Of a stretch of DNA of 64,000 bases, positions 7,593 through 17,152 are shown one piece after another. The translations under genes and the position numbers were made by a program. This DNA is from Halobacteriovorax vibrionivorans. Its GTDB lineage: Bacteria > Bdellovibrionota > Bacteriovoracia > Bacteriovoracales > Bacteriovoracaceae. The notes below the pieces were generated by a model. It worked only from the letters and a program-made list of their open reading frames with translations. It searched no databases and was not told the DNA's origin. The first letter of the stretch is position 1, and every line of letters begins with the position of its first letter. The DNA is taken from contig NZ_QDKL01000002.1 in the NCBI RefSeq assembly GCF_003346865.1, positions 248,001 through 312,000 of the forward strand. Direction: 5' to 3'.

Positions 7593-8558
7593 CTATTCAA
7601 TGCTTGATTTTTGATACTTCAAAAAGAACTTGAGCATTTTTTTGTAAAAACGATACCGCAGCAGCTCGATATGCCTTCCTCTTCTAACGGTTGCTAATTT
7701 CACAGTTGCTTGGTTTTCACAGTTGCTAAAGGTTTCAACTCTTGTTTCTTTGCCCCAAATAAACAAGCTCGCATTTGTTCTTTTCTGATCCCCTTGCATG
7801 TCACATCGATTATGATAAAGCCATCGCTCAACAGCTTGCCTTGCTCCAATATGGCCAAAGTCATACTCAGGCATATAATCCTTTCCTGCATACGGAATTG
7901 ATTTATCCTTGGTACCATGAATATGAAAAATAGGAATCGCACTGGCCTGTGGACATGGATCCTGCTCAACGATGATTTCTCCATTTTCATCTCGAAGATC
8001 TAGAGATGCTCCCAAGGTGCCAACGGCCGTTACATAATTGGGATAAGTACAGGCCATCTTATAGGCAAAGAAGCCGCCGTTTGAATGGCCAAAGTAATAA
8101 ATTCTTCTGGTATCCACTCGATTAAAGTCTGGATGTGAAGCTATATAGTCGATAAGATTTTTCATATAGAGCGTATCATCCACTCCAGTTTCGTAGAAAT
8201 CACAACAGAAATTTCCACCATTCCAAAATGTATTACCGTCGCGATCAGTTCTCCCTTGAGGAGTAAGAATCATAAACCCAAGAATATCTTTATAAATCGA
8301 AAGTCTCGTTAGTATATACTGGAGAAAGATATTACCGGTATAGCCATGTATATTGACCACAAGTGGCCATTTTTCCCTTTCTTTATATCGTCTTGGTAGC
8401 TCTAGAAGGGCCTTTGGGTGGCCATCTTTTGATATCTTTATATAGTGAGTTGTCTTAATTGCCTTAAAGCGATGATGCTTTGAGTAATAGTCTGATGGAC
8501 CAGCGTAAGCATTTAAAGCAATAAGAAGGAACGCCACAATTGTGGCCCAAGCTTTCAT
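7593..8558 (-). CDS. Secreted PHB-depolymerase-type esterase (alpha/beta hydrolase)
   Basis: A 321-residue exported hydrolase related to the LpqC/polyhydroxybutyrate-depolymerase family (COG3509). A signal peptide ends ALNAYA, an oxyanion-hole strand follows (PLVVNIHGYTGN), the nucleophile elbow is GHSNGG, the acid is probably the Asp in HIHGTKDKSIPY, and the likely catalytic His is in GRHIELLRY near the C-terminus. Paired cysteines (GNFCCDF) suggest a periplasmic disulfide. The start at 8558 is supported by AAGGAG. Targets could be polyesters, feruloyl esters or prey polymers; none can be chosen from sequence. Confidence 0.85.
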   Translation of the reverse strand: MKAWATIVAFLLIALNAYAGPSDYYSKHHRFKAIKTTHYIKISKDGHPKALLELPRRYKEREKWPLVVNIHGYTGNIFLQYILTRLSIYKDILGFMILTPQGRTDRDGNTFWNGGNFCCDFYETGVDDTLYMKNLIDYIASHPDFNRVDTRRIYYFGHSNGGFFAYKMACTYPNYVTAVGTLGASLDLRDENGEIIVEQDPCPQASAIPIFHIHGTKDKSIPYAGKDYMPEYDFGHIGARQAVERWLYHNRCDMQGDQKRTNASLFIWGKETRVETFSNCENQATVKLATVRRGRHIELLRYRFYKKMLKFFLKYQKSSIE

Positions 8559-8735
8559 GACAGACTCCTTTAATGAGACAAATTTTATCACAATCAAAAA
8601 AATCTTTTGATGAAGTTAGTTGCCTTTGGCCCTAAAATAATTTTGCTTTAAGAACCAAGTAAATCCGTAGACTAAACGCATTAAATATATTAAGCTATGC
8701 CTCGTTAAGCATCTATTTAAAATGAAGGACAATTT

Positions 8736-10334
8736 ATGATTTCAACTTCCAATGTTGGTTTAAGCTTTGGTGGAAAGAAGCTATTTGAAGACGTTAATAT
8801 TAAGTTTACTCCAGGTAATTGCTACGGGCTAATTGGTGCCAATGGTGCTGGAAAATCAACGTTTATTAAAATTCTTTCAGGAGAAATTGAGCCTAATAAC
8901 GGTACAGTTAATATCACTCCAGGTGAGCGCCTCTCAATTCTTAAGCAGGATCACTTTGCATATGAAGAAGAACAAGTTCTTCAAGCTGTTCTTATGGGTA
9001 ACGAAAAGCTTTACTCAATTATGAAAGAAAAAGATGCCATCTACATGAAAGAAGACTTTAGTGATGAAGATGGAATGAAGGCAGCAGAGCTTGAAAGTGA
9101 ATTTGCTGAAATGAATGGTTACGAAGCAGAATCTGAAGCAGGTATCCTTCTTTCTGGTCTAGGGATCGGAACTGAATACCATTATAAGACGATGAAAGAA
9201 CTTACTGGTCCAGAAAAAGTAAAGGTCTTACTTGCTCAAGCATTATTTGGATCTCCAGATATTCTTCTTCTGGATGAGCCGACAAACAACCTTGATATCA
9301 AGGCCATTCAGTGGCTTGAGAACTTCCTATTAAATTATGAAAAGACTGTGATCGTTGTATCCCACGATCGTCACTTCTTAAATAAAGTCTGTACACACAT
9401 TGCAGATATCGACTTTGGTAAAATCACAACTTACGCTGGAAACTATGACTTCTGGAGAAAGTCTTCAGAGATTGCAGCAAAGCTTCGTGCCGATCAGAAT
9501 AAGAAAGCAGAAGAGAAGGCAAAAGAGCTTAAGGCCTTTATTCAACGATTCTCTGCCAATGCTTCTAAGTCTTCTCAGGCGACTTCTCGTCAAAAGCAAT
9601 TAGAAAGACTAGAGCTAAACGATCTTCCAAAATCAACTCGTAAGTATCCATTTGTTCATTTTGAACCAAAGCGTGAAGCTGGAAAAGAGATCCTACGAGT
9701 TAATAATATTTCTAAGACAATTGATGGTGTTAAGCTGCTTGATAATATTTCATTTATGCTCAATAAAGATGACAAGATTGTTCTTCTTGGTGAGAACGAT
9801 GTTGCTAAGTCAACTCTTATGAAAATCCTTATGGGTGAAATGGAGCCGGATTCAGGTGACGTTGAATGGGGTGTGACAATAACGAAGTCATACTTCCCAA
9901 AAGATAACTCAAGCTACTTCATGGATGGAAAGAATGATCTTGTGAATTGGCTAAGACAATACTCTGAAGATAAGGATGAGACATTTATTCGCGGCTTCCT
10001 TGGTAAGATGCTTTTCTCAGGAGAGGAAGCTCTTAAAAAGACGAATGTTCTTTCAGGAGGAGAAAAAGTTCGTTGTATGATGTCTAAGCTTATGCTCTCA
10101 GGGGCAAACGTTCTTCTCGTTGATGGGCCAACGGATCACCTTGACCTAGAAAGTATCACATCAGTGAACGAAGGTTTCACTAGATTTAAAGGTAATCTAA
10201 TCTTTACTTCTCATGACCACGAGTTCATCCAAACCGTTGCAAATCGTATCATCGACCTGGATCACGAAACAGGGAAGATGATCGAAGATAAGTACATCAG
10301 CTACGATGATTATCTAAAAACAAAAATTAAATAA
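8736..10334 (+). CDS. ABC-F family ATPase (YkpA/YbiT type)
   Basis: A soluble 532-residue protein with two ABC ATPase domains, the ABC-F layout of proteins that act on the ribosome. NBD1 has an intact Walker A (GANGAGKST) and Walker B (LLLDEPTNNLD), with signature LTGPE instead of LSGGE. The inter-domain linker (ARFSANASKS-type, at about 265-290) is the family hallmark. NBD2 has an intact signature (LSGGEKVRC) but Walker A reads GENDVAKST and Walker B reads LLVDGPTDHLD, so the catalytic Glu is a Gly. From memory, YkpA-type homologues also have an irregular second Walker A; the Glu-to-Gly change looks additional. It has an AAGGAC site and a terminator follows. Confidence 0.93.
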   Translation: MISTSNVGLSFGGKKLFEDVNIKFTPGNCYGLIGANGAGKSTFIKILSGEIEPNNGTVNITPGERLSILKQDHFAYEEEQVLQAVLMGNEKLYSIMKEKDAIYMKEDFSDEDGMKAAELESEFAEMNGYEAESEAGILLSGLGIGTEYHYKTMKELTGPEKVKVLLAQALFGSPDILLLDEPTNNLDIKAIQWLENFLLNYEKTVIVVSHDRHFLNKVCTHIADIDFGKITTYAGNYDFWRKSSEIAAKLRADQNKKAEEKAKELKAFIQRFSANASKSSQATSRQKQLERLELNDLPKSTRKYPFVHFEPKREAGKEILRVNNISKTIDGVKLLDNISFMLNKDDKIVLLGENDVAKSTLMKILMGEMEPDSGDVEWGVTITKSYFPKDNSSYFMDGKNDLVNWLRQYSEDKDETFIRGFLGKMLFSGEEALKKTNVLSGGEKVRCMMSKLMLSGANVLLVDGPTDHLDLESITSVNEGFTRFKGNLIFTSHDHEFIQTVANRIIDLDHETGKMIEDKYISYDDYLKTKIK

Positions 10335-10345
10335 TTTGAAATACC

Positions 10346-10370
10346 AAGGCCTCTTAACTGAGGCCTTTTT
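10346..10370 (+). terminator. Intrinsic terminator of the ABC-F gene
   Basis: Stem AAGGCCTC/GAGGCCTT with a six-base loop followed by a T-run, starting 12 bases after the stop codon. Confidence 0.88.
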
Positions 10371-10549
10371 GCTACTTAGTTCTCACTTTTGACTTTGTGC
10401 AATGTAAGAAATCCTTCCAAATACCTATAATATCGTAACAATAAATGTAAGAAAGTTAATTTAATCGGCCAAATAAAATTTTTATTTCAAATCTCCTTTT
10501 TCCCAAGCTAGAAGAAAGAATATTTTAATAAACTCTAGGGAGATTCTAA

Positions 10550-11344
10550 ATGAGAAAATTAGTTCTTTTTGCTGTTCTCACAGCACTAACGGCCACAACA
10601 TTTGCAGCTGGTAGACGTGATGACCGCGATCGTCGATCACGAGGAAATAGTGGAAAATACGACAATAGCCGTACACGTGGTAATAACCAATCAGATAGAA
10701 GTCGTTCAAGAAATACAAGAGATGACAGACGTTATGATAACTCAAGAACACGTAATGATCGTCGCTATGATGACTCTCGTACGAGAAGAACAGATGATAG
10801 AAGATACGACGATTCTCGCACAAGAAGAACGACTGATAGAAGATACGATGATTCTCGCACAAGAAGAACTGACGATAGAAGATACGATGATTCTCGCACA
10901 AGAAGAACGACTGATAGAAGATACGATGATTCTCGTACAAGAAGACCAGATCCAACAAGAGCATATCGTCGATATCGCCACACACCATATCGCGATCATG
11001 TAAGACACAATCGTCGTTGGTACACGACTCGTGACTACCACAGAACAATTAGACCAATTTACGTATATAACAACCGTTGGCTAAGAGTAAGAGTTTCATA
11101 TAGTGATGGTTATTGGTATGGATCAGATTACCCATACTTCATTTATAATGGTTACCGTCACCGTTACAGTTCATATGATACATGTAATTACGAGTTAGTT
11201 GATAGCTATACTGATCACGTTGAGCAAACATTTTACTCATATACTTGTTCTGTTGGTTATGACATCTGTGCTGACCTTAGAGATGATCTAAATTACTACC
11301 AAAACGATTACCGTTATTTCTGTGCCGAAAGATATAACTGGTAA
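10550..11344 (+). CDS. Secreted protein with 13-residue RYDDSRTRRTDDR repeats
   Basis: A 264-residue exported protein of no family I recognise. The signal peptide ends TATTFAA. Residues 21-60 are Arg/Asp-rich, and residues 61-133 are six tandem copies of a 13-residue unit around RYDDSRTRR-T-(D/T)-D-R that alternates TDD and TTD. Residues 140-264 form a different Tyr-rich region with five cysteines (TCNYEL, YTCSVGYDIC, YFCAERYNW) that could fold as a disulfide-bonded domain. The zwitterionic repeats are strongly charged and should be disordered, binding polyanions or other surfaces. It starts behind AGGGAG. The 200 bases upstream hold only its promoter region. Confidence 0.8.
   Translation: MRKLVLFAVLTALTATTFAAGRRDDRDRRSRGNSGKYDNSRTRGNNQSDRSRSRNTRDDRRYDNSRTRNDRRYDDSRTRRTDDRRYDDSRTRRTTDRRYDDSRTRRTDDRRYDDSRTRRTTDRRYDDSRTRRPDPTRAYRRYRHTPYRDHVRHNRRWYTTRDYHRTIRPIYVYNNRWLRVRVSYSDGYWYGSDYPYFIYNGYRHRYSSYDTCNYELVDSYTDHVEQTFYSYTCSVGYDICADLRDDLNYYQNDYRYFCAERYNW
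10730..10948 (+). repeat. 39-nt tandem repeat inside the repeat-protein gene
   Basis: Six in-frame copies of a 39-nt unit; the last four are nearly identical at DNA level and pair into a 78-nt higher-order unit (ACGACT versus ACTGAC junctions). The first copies use different codons, which suggests older copies upstream and recent duplication downstream. This kind of repeat can change copy number by slippage or recombination. Confidence 0.92.
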
Positions 11345-11361
11345 ATTTCAATACTTACTCC

Positions 11362-11388
11362 AAGGCGGCCTTTATACCGGGCCGCCTT
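11362..11388. terminator. Terminator hairpin between convergent genes
   Basis: Nine-base GC-rich stem AAGGCGGCC/GGCCGCCTT with a nine-base loop, located between the repeat protein and the permease gene that face each other. The U-tract is weak on both sides, so the strength rests on the stem. Confidence 0.7.
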
Positions 11389-13865
11389 TACTTTCTTATA
11401 AAGCGATTAAAAGAAGCAAAAGAAATGATAATTGAAAGAACAATTATCAGCATACCAAAGCCAATAATTTCAACTCCACTAAAGATATAGCGCAGATCAA
11501 ATTGTAATTCAGCAATTGCAAAAGTTACCAGTTGACCAAGGACAATACCCACTAAAACAGAGCTTATGGCCATCAATGCCATCTCTTTCATAACAGACTT
11601 TCTGATCTCACTAAATCGAATTCCAATTATATTTAAAAGAGAGATATCCTCTCTTCGTGACTCTAATTGATGTGAGATTAGAGAATAGATCACTAAGAGT
11701 CCAACTAAGAAAACAATGAAGCTCATAGTGACTAGAATCTTTGTGATACTCTCCATTATTGTTGCGATCCTCTTTAGAGAACTTTGAATATCGATAAGTG
11801 ATACGTTTTGAAATTTAGCGGCGAAATTTGATTGTAGCTCATCATTTACAACGCCCTCACCTTTACCAACTGCTGCGATAAAAGTTTTTGGTGCATCCTC
11901 AAGAACACCAGGGCCAAAAGAGATAAAGAAGTTTGGAAGAAAGCTTGTCCAACGAATTGATCTAAGAGCAACAACCTTAGCTAGTATTGGCATTCCCAAA
12001 ACATTGAATTCTAACTCATCACCTAAATCAACTCCAAGTCGATTTGCATATCGATACTCTAGGCCGACTTCTGCAACTTCATCAGTTTCAAAGTCGAACT
12101 TCTTAGGCAGGCGTCCTTCTATAATCTCCTCACCGCGTACGAGGTGATCACGATAACTTAGATTCGTGGAGCGGTTACGACTCCTTCTCTCTCTTTGTTC
12201 TTCCCTTGTAAGATCTTCTCCTTCACTAGGTTTATAACCTTCACCATTAATTTTAACAAGTCGTCCTCGAACGATTGGAGAGATATTTAAGAGCTCTAAT
12301 TTATTTTCTTTAATAAAAGACTTTAAATCATCGACTTGTTCGGGTTGGATATCAAAAAGAAAATACACAGGTCTTTCTTCTGCGGGAAGCGAAAGCTCTG
12401 CACTTAGAATGTTTTTCACCGATGGGATGAGAGTCATAAGTGAAGTCGATATAAATAGGCACAGAAAAATAAATAAAGTGGAAATCTTATGTCGAGTTAC
12501 ATACTTATAGGCCATACTTGATGAGAGATTAAGATTTAATCTAAGTTTACCAAGCCTATCTAAGATAAAGCTTCCCAACGGAAAGAATATACCGACAATA
12601 ACAAGGAAGACGGCGATAAATGCACTTCCAACTTTTATACTTTCACTTAAGTAAATGGCCATTACCCAGTAAAAAAGAATAATTGGAATATATAATAAAT
12701 AATCATAAATATTACGTGAAAGCGTTGTATCGTGATCAAATAGTGCCTTCTGGTCTAGTCTTAAATAAGGAATAATTAAAGCTGGAGCTAAGACAATTGT
12801 TGAAGCAACACCAACGGCCATTGTGACGAAGAATGTTGTTAATTCAAATTGCAATTTAATATCAATACCTAGGTTCTTACTAACCATAGTCTGAATAACA
12901 GGACTAAAGGCCGAACCAATTGTAATACCTAATAGAGAACCAATAAGACCTAGAAAGAAAAGCTTTAATGTATAGATTTTAAAGATATCTTTCTTACGCA
13001 TTCCTATGAAACTTAGGATAGCAAGGTCTTTTCTACGTTTTAATAAGAAGCCTCTAAAAAGGTAGATTAGGCCAAGTCCTGCTAGAAAAAGACCACAAAG
13101 AGATACTAGGCCAAGAAAGTCTCCCAGATAATCCATCGATCGACCGACTCTTTGGGAATTAGACTGTGGTGATCTCACTCGAATGGATGAGTCCACAATT
13201 TTACTTTCTAAATTCTTTTCGACTTCTCTTAAATTCTTATCTGAGAGTTCACCTGCAATTTTAAAATGAACACTTCTCCAAATTGTACTCCCAGGCTTAA
13301 TTAGCTGGGTTGAATTTAAAACTTCATTTTTAAGATATAATCTCGGGGCAAGCTGCCCCATCGAAAATCCGGCCGCGCCATCCTCTTCTACAATTCCTGC
13401 GACAACAAAGGACTTCTCCCCTATTTTTACATTATCACCAACTTCTAAACCTAGTTGCCCAACAAGCTCTGGATAAATAAAAACTTCATTATCTTTTATA
13501 TCTTTAAAGTGTTTTCCACTTTTTGCAATGATATCTCCATAAAATGGAAAGCCTGCACCAAGTCCTCTAACATTAACTAAACGAGACTTATCACCGTTAA
13601 AGAGCATGGAATAAAGAGAGCGATTCTTAGTCATCTCAGTATAATCGAGATTTTCCTTGGCCGTATCAAGACTGTCTTTTGTGATGGCAATTCTTGAACT
13701 AATAGAAATATCAGAACCAAGAAGAGTTTTAGACTTTGCACTTAAAGCATTATCAAAAGAAGATTTAAATACTTCAATTGTTGAAAGCCCAACCATTCCA
13801 ATTGATAAATTTAAAATAAAAATAAGAAAGAATACAGGAGAGCTTCTTAGCTCTCGCATTACCAT
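11388..13865 (-). CDS. ybbP: FtsX-like ABC transporter permease (YbbP type)
   Basis: An inner-membrane permease of about 825 residues in the YbbP family. An N-terminal membrane segment is followed by a large periplasmic region, a three-segment FtsX core (about residues 250-380), a second pair of segments around 400-470, another periplasmic region, and a C-terminal FtsX core (from about 700). MacB/LolE-type permeases of this kind power periplasmic events rather than import. It starts one base after the ATPase stop codon. An in-frame extension 17 codons further upstream lies inside the ATPase gene and is not needed. Gene order tesA-ybbA-ybbP is the same as in E. coli, which supports the name; the substrate is unknown. 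Confidence 0.88.
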   Translation of the reverse strand: MVMRELRSSPVFFLIFILNLSIGMVGLSTIEVFKSSFDNALSAKSKTLLGSDISISSRIAITKDSLDTAKENLDYTEMTKNRSLYSMLFNGDKSRLVNVRGLGAGFPFYGDIIAKSGKHFKDIKDNEVFIYPELVGQLGLEVGDNVKIGEKSFVVAGIVEEDGAAGFSMGQLAPRLYLKNEVLNSTQLIKPGSTIWRSVHFKIAGELSDKNLREVEKNLESKIVDSSIRVRSPQSNSQRVGRSMDYLGDFLGLVSLCGLFLAGLGLIYLFRGFLLKRRKDLAILSFIGMRKKDIFKIYTLKLFFLGLIGSLLGITIGSAFSPVIQTMVSKNLGIDIKLQFELTTFFVTMAVGVASTIVLAPALIIPYLRLDQKALFDHDTTLSRNIYDYLLYIPIILFYWVMAIYLSESIKVGSAFIAVFLVIVGIFFPLGSFILDRLGKLRLNLNLSSSMAYKYVTRHKISTLFIFLCLFISTSLMTLIPSVKNILSAELSLPAEERPVYFLFDIQPEQVDDLKSFIKENKLELLNISPIVRGRLVKINGEGYKPSEGEDLTREEQRERRSRNRSTNLSYRDHLVRGEEIIEGRLPKKFDFETDEVAEVGLEYRYANRLGVDLGDELEFNVLGMPILAKVVALRSIRWTSFLPNFFISFGPGVLEDAPKTFIAAVGKGEGVVNDELQSNFAAKFQNVSLIDIQSSLKRIATIMESITKILVTMSFIVFLVGLLVIYSLISHQLESRREDISLLNIIGIRFSEIRKSVMKEMALMAISSVLVGIVLGQLVTFAIAELQFDLRYIFSGVEIIGFGMLIIVLSIIISFASFNRFIRK

Positions 13866-13866
13866 T

Positions 13867-14544
13867 TTAATCTTCAAGACTAAGAACTCCATTCTCAAGA
13901 TGATATATTTTTTCACATCTCTTAGCTAAGTCCTTATCGTGAGTCACAAGAACAAGACTCATTCTTTCATCGCGAACGATATCAAATATAAGATCCATAA
14001 CTTCACCACCTGTATTCTCATCAAGAGAGCCACTTGGTTCATCGGCCAATAAAACACCAGGATGAGTAACGAGAGCTCGGGCAATAGCAATCCTTTGCTT
14101 TTCTCCGCCACTTAGTTGGTTTGGAAAGTGACTTTTTCGATGAGACATTCCGACTTTTTCTAAGAAGTAGTCCACTCGCTCACTTTTATCACTATTACCA
14201 TTGACCTCTAAAGGTAGCAGAACATTTTCATATGCGTTTAGATGTTCTAATAGGTGAAATTGTTGAAATACAACACCAATATGTTTTGCTCGAAGATCAG
14301 TTATCTCTTCACTATTTAAGTTCTTGAGAGAATTAGAACGATAAGAAATATTGCCGGAAGTTGCATCATCAATTCCACACAGTAGTGAAAGCAGAGTTGA
14401 TTTTCCACTTCCTGACTTACCTAGAATGGCAATGGTTTCCCCTTCACTAACATTTAGGTCAACGCCCTTTAGAACGTTTAATACTTCTTCCCCTTGAGAA
14501 AAGTCTTTTTTTACTTCATCTAAAGTTAAAACAATTTCAGTCAT
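13867..14544 (-). CDS. ybbA: ABC transporter ATP-binding protein (YbbA/LolD type)
   Basis: A 225-residue ATPase partner of the FtsX-like permease. Walker A GKSGSGKST, Q-loop VVFQQFHLL, signature LSGGEKQRIAIARAL, Walker B VLLADEPSGSLD and the H-loop LVTHD are all canonical. Its ATG overlaps the tesA stop codon as TAATG, so translation is coupled to the esterase, and a GGGAG site lies in the end of tesA. It energises the permease encoded next to it, by analogy with LolCDE/MacB-type systems. Confidence 0.93.
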   Translation of the reverse strand: MTEIVLTLDEVKKDFSQGEEVLNVLKGVDLNVSEGETIAILGKSGSGKSTLLSLLCGIDDATSGNISYRSNSLKNLNSEEITDLRAKHIGVVFQQFHLLEHLNAYENVLLPLEVNGNSDKSERVDYFLEKVGMSHRKSHFPNQLSGGEKQRIAIARALVTHPGVLLADEPSGSLDENTGGEVMDLIFDIVRDERMSLVLVTHDKDLAKRCEKIYHLENGVLSLED

Positions 14545-15134
14545 TAAAGTGCTCCCTTAATAAATGGGGCAACAGTTTTTGCAATGATCTTATGCCCTTC
14601 TTCATTTGGATGAATTCCATCATCTAAATTTAGATTTCTTTGTCCTGCTACGTCTTTTAAGAGAAAAGGAAGTAAGGTTACTCCTTCTTCTTTTTTTAAA
14701 TCAGGAAACATTTTCTTAAACTCTTTTGTATACTCAGGCCCATAATTTGGTGGGATCTGCATTCCTGCAAGAATCACTTTTACACCTTTTGATTTTGCTA
14801 ACTTAATGGCCTTTTTAAGATTATCTTTTGTCGAGTGAAGTTTAATTCCTCTTAGACCGTCATTTGCACCAAGAGCTAATAACATCACATCTGGCTTACC
14901 TCGTAGTGACCACTTTAGACGGGAAACAGCTGAAGCTGAAGTTGAGCCACTGATACTAGCATTCATAACAGTGATCTCAATCCCTTCTTTCTTTAGAATA
15001 TCTCTAACCAGATTTGGATAGGCTTTTTCCGGATCAATTCCATAACCAGCAGTTAGAGAATCTCCTAGAAATAAGACTTTATTTGATGCAAGTGCACTAA
15101 AGCTGATTAATAGAACTAATAATAATTTATTCAT
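14544..15134 (-). CDS. tesA: Periplasmic SGNH esterase/lysophospholipase (TesA type)
   Basis: A 196-residue exported SGNH hydrolase. Signal peptide MNKLLLVLLISFSALA, block I GDSLTAGYG with the nucleophile Ser, block II Gly in NASISGSTSA, block III GANDGLR, and block V DGIHPN with the Asp/His. E. coli TesA (thioesterase I/lysophospholipase L1) has the same layout and is also next to ybbA-ybbP. The start at 15134 has GGGG seven bases upstream. An ATG four codons earlier is possible and sits about seven bases after TAGAAT, so a leaderless start there cannot be excluded. It is first in the operon, divergent from recQ. Confidence 0.93.
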   Translation of the reverse strand: MNKLLLVLLISFSALASNKVLFLGDSLTAGYGIDPEKAYPNLVRDILKKEGIEITVMNASISGSTSASAVSRLKWSLRGKPDVMLLALGANDGLRGIKLHSTKDNLKKAIKLAKSKGVKVILAGMQIPPNYGPEYTKEFKKMFPDLKKEEGVTLLPFLLKDVAGQRNLNLDDGIHPNEEGHKIIAKTVAPFIKGAL

Positions 15135-15253
15135 ATAAAACCCCATTTTAAATATTCTATGGCATCACAGCAAAAATAGCGAAGTTCATTTCGCTTTTTT
15201 ACAAAGATTTAACATTGCAGCTTTTAAAGCTTTGCCGACCCTTTTTGATCAGT

Positions 15254-15259
15254 TAAACT
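15254..15259 (+). promoter_or_regulatory. -10 hexamer of recQ, predicted leaderless GTG start
   Basis: TAAACT ends six bases before the GTG at 15266, with TTGCCG (four of six -35 bases) 16 bases upstream. No Shine-Dalgarno is visible. Confidence 0.45.
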
Positions 15260-15265
15260 ATAGTA

Positions 15266-17152
15266 GTGAGTCAGGGAATAGAAATACTTCAAAATATATT
15301 CAAATATGATGCGTTTCGCGGCAAACAGGAGCAAATTGTGGAAAGCGTTATCGCTGGAAACAACGCACTGGTCCTAATGCCAACAGGTGGCGGTAAGTCA
15401 TTATGCTATCAGATTCCTGCCTTGGCCCGCTTTGGCACGGCCATTGTAATCTCTCCTCTTATCGCTTTGATGAAAGATCAAGTCGATGCACTTATCGAAA
15501 AAGGTGTTGAAGCTGCTTATCTTAATTCATCAATATCTCATAGTGAACAAGATGATATTGTTGGTAATCTTCTAAATGGAAATATTAAAATTCTCTACGT
15601 CTCACCTGAGCGTATGATGAATGAATACTTTCAACGTATCCTAGAGCGAGTTGAGATTTCTCTCTTTGCAATTGATGAGGCCCACTGTGTTTCTCAATGG
15701 GGCCATGATTTCAGACCTGAGTATATGCAACTTGGAATGATTACAAAGAAATTCCCAGATGTTCCAAGAATGGCCTTAACTGCAACTGCGGGAGAGGCAA
15801 CTCGCGGAGAAATTATCCGCTGTCTAAACCTTCATGGTGCAGGTATATTCATTAGCTCATTTGATCGTCCTAATATCACTTACGCCGTTAATAAGAAAAC
15901 CACAAAAGAAAAAGACTTTTATAAGCTTGAAGAATTCATTAGTGAAAATCTCAATGGCCAATCTGGTATCGTTTACTGCCTCTCTCGCCGTGGTGTTGAA
16001 GAATGTGCAGATAAACTTGTTAAGGCGGGCTTTAAGGCCTATGCCTATCATGCCGGGATGAGTGCGCCTTACAGAGAAAAAGTGCAAGAAAAGTTTATTA
16101 ACGATAGTAACGTCATCGTTGTAGCAACCATTGCATTTGGAATGGGAATTGATAAAGCAGACGTTCGTTTTGTTGCCCATATGGATATGCCAAAATGTCT
16201 TGAATCATACTACCAAGAAACAGGACGAGCTGGACGTGATGGACTTCCTTCAAAAGTCCTTATGTTCTATGGACTAAGAGACCTTGTTCTTCTTAAACGA
16301 ATTGCCACTAAAGGCGTAAGCTCTGCTGCTAGAAGACGAGTTACAGAAGAAAAACTTGATGCAATCCTAGGCTTTAGTGAAGCAACAACTTGTCGTAGAG
16401 AGGTCCTTCTAAACTATTTTAATGATCCATACATTGGCCCATGTGGAAATTGTGATATTTGCTTAAACGATCAGACGAAACATAAGCGTATCAATGCAAC
16501 AGAACTAGCTAAGGCAGTTCTTACTTGTGTTTATGAAACAGATCAACGCTACAACGTTCATTATATTGTAGATGTTCTTAAAGGTAATATCTCGGGAGTT
16601 ATACAAAAGAATGGCCACCACCATATAACAAGTTTTTCTTATGCATCTAATGAAGATGAAGGCTTTCTCTATTCGCTTTGTCGCCAACTCATTGCTCAAG
16701 GCCATCTTAAGATGATCATGGATGGAACCTCTCAGATAAAACTCACTCAATCTGCCATTGAAGTCATCGAAGGCCGAAAAGAGGTCTTTATTCGTGCAGA
16801 TTTTAAAAAAGGTGCGCCAGCTGCAAAAGTAAAAGCAGCAAAGAAAGCAGCTAAGGCAACAAAGAAAAAAACGACGAAAAAGAAAACGACTCGCAAAAAG
16901 TCTGCAGCAACTTATAAGCCTAACGACGGAACAGATAAAACTCTTTATGAGAACTTAAGAGTCCTGCGCTCCAAGCTTGCCAAGCAAAAACGCACTCAAG
17001 CCTTCAAGATCTTTCCAGATAAGACACTAATGGAGATGGCCGCGCAACGTCCACAAACCCTCACCGACCTAGAAGATATCTATGGTGTTGGGCCAAAGAA
17101 ATTAAAGAGATTTGGAAAAATCTTTTTAGAAGCGGTTAATAGCGATTCTTAA
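15266..17152 (+). CDS. recQ: ATP-dependent DNA helicase RecQ
   Basis: A 628-residue 3'-5' helicase of recombination and fork repair. Helicase motifs: [11 protein letters not shown] (Walker A), [18 protein letters not shown] (DEAH plus aromatic loop), ALTATA, and [13 protein letters not shown]. The RQC zinc-binding cysteines are present ([12 protein letters not shown]...GPCGNCDIC), followed by the winged helix. A Lys/Thr/Ala-rich linker (about 510-545) then leads to an HRDC domain ([13 protein letters not shown]...[19 protein letters not shown]) at the C-terminus. The linker is longer and more basic than in E. coli RecQ. The start codon is GTG with a likely leaderless transcript. Its 3' end overlaps the next, opposing gene by 17 bases. 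Confidence 0.96.
   Translation: MSQGIEILQNIFKYDAFRGKQEQIVESVIAGNNALVLMPTGGGKSLCYQIPALARFGTAIVISPLIALMKDQVDALIEKGVEAAYLNSSISHSEQDDIVGNLLNGNIKILYVSPERMMNEYFQRILERVEISLFAIDEAHCVSQWGHDFRPEYMQLGMITKKFPDVPRMALTATAGEATRGEIIRCLNLHGAGIFISSFDRPNITYAVNKKTTKEKDFYKLEEFISENLNGQSGIVYCLSRRGVEECADKLVKAGFKAYAYHAGMSAPYREKVQEKFINDSNVIVVATIAFGMGIDKADVRFVAHMDMPKCLESYYQETGRAGRDGLPSKVLMFYGLRDLVLLKRIATKGVSSAARRRVTEEKLDAILGFSEATTCRREVLLNYFNDPYIGPCGNCDICLNDQTKHKRINATELAKAVLTCVYETDQRYNVHYIVDVLKGNISGVIQKNGHHHITSFSYASNEDEGFLYSLCRQLIAQGHLKMIMDGTSQIKLTQSAIEVIEGRKEVFIRADFKKGAPAAKVKAAKKAAKATKKKTTKKKTTRKKSAATYKPNDGTDKTLYENLRVLRSKLAKQKRTQAFKIFPDKTLMEMAAQRPQTLTDLEDIYGVGPKKLKRFGKIFLEAVNSDS

Noticed and set aside
10578..11048. Long open frames on the opposite strand and in a second frame of the repeat-protein gene.
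   Set aside because: They are by-products of the 39-nt repeat, which keeps several frames open. They lack ribosome-binding sites and have strange repetitive composition.
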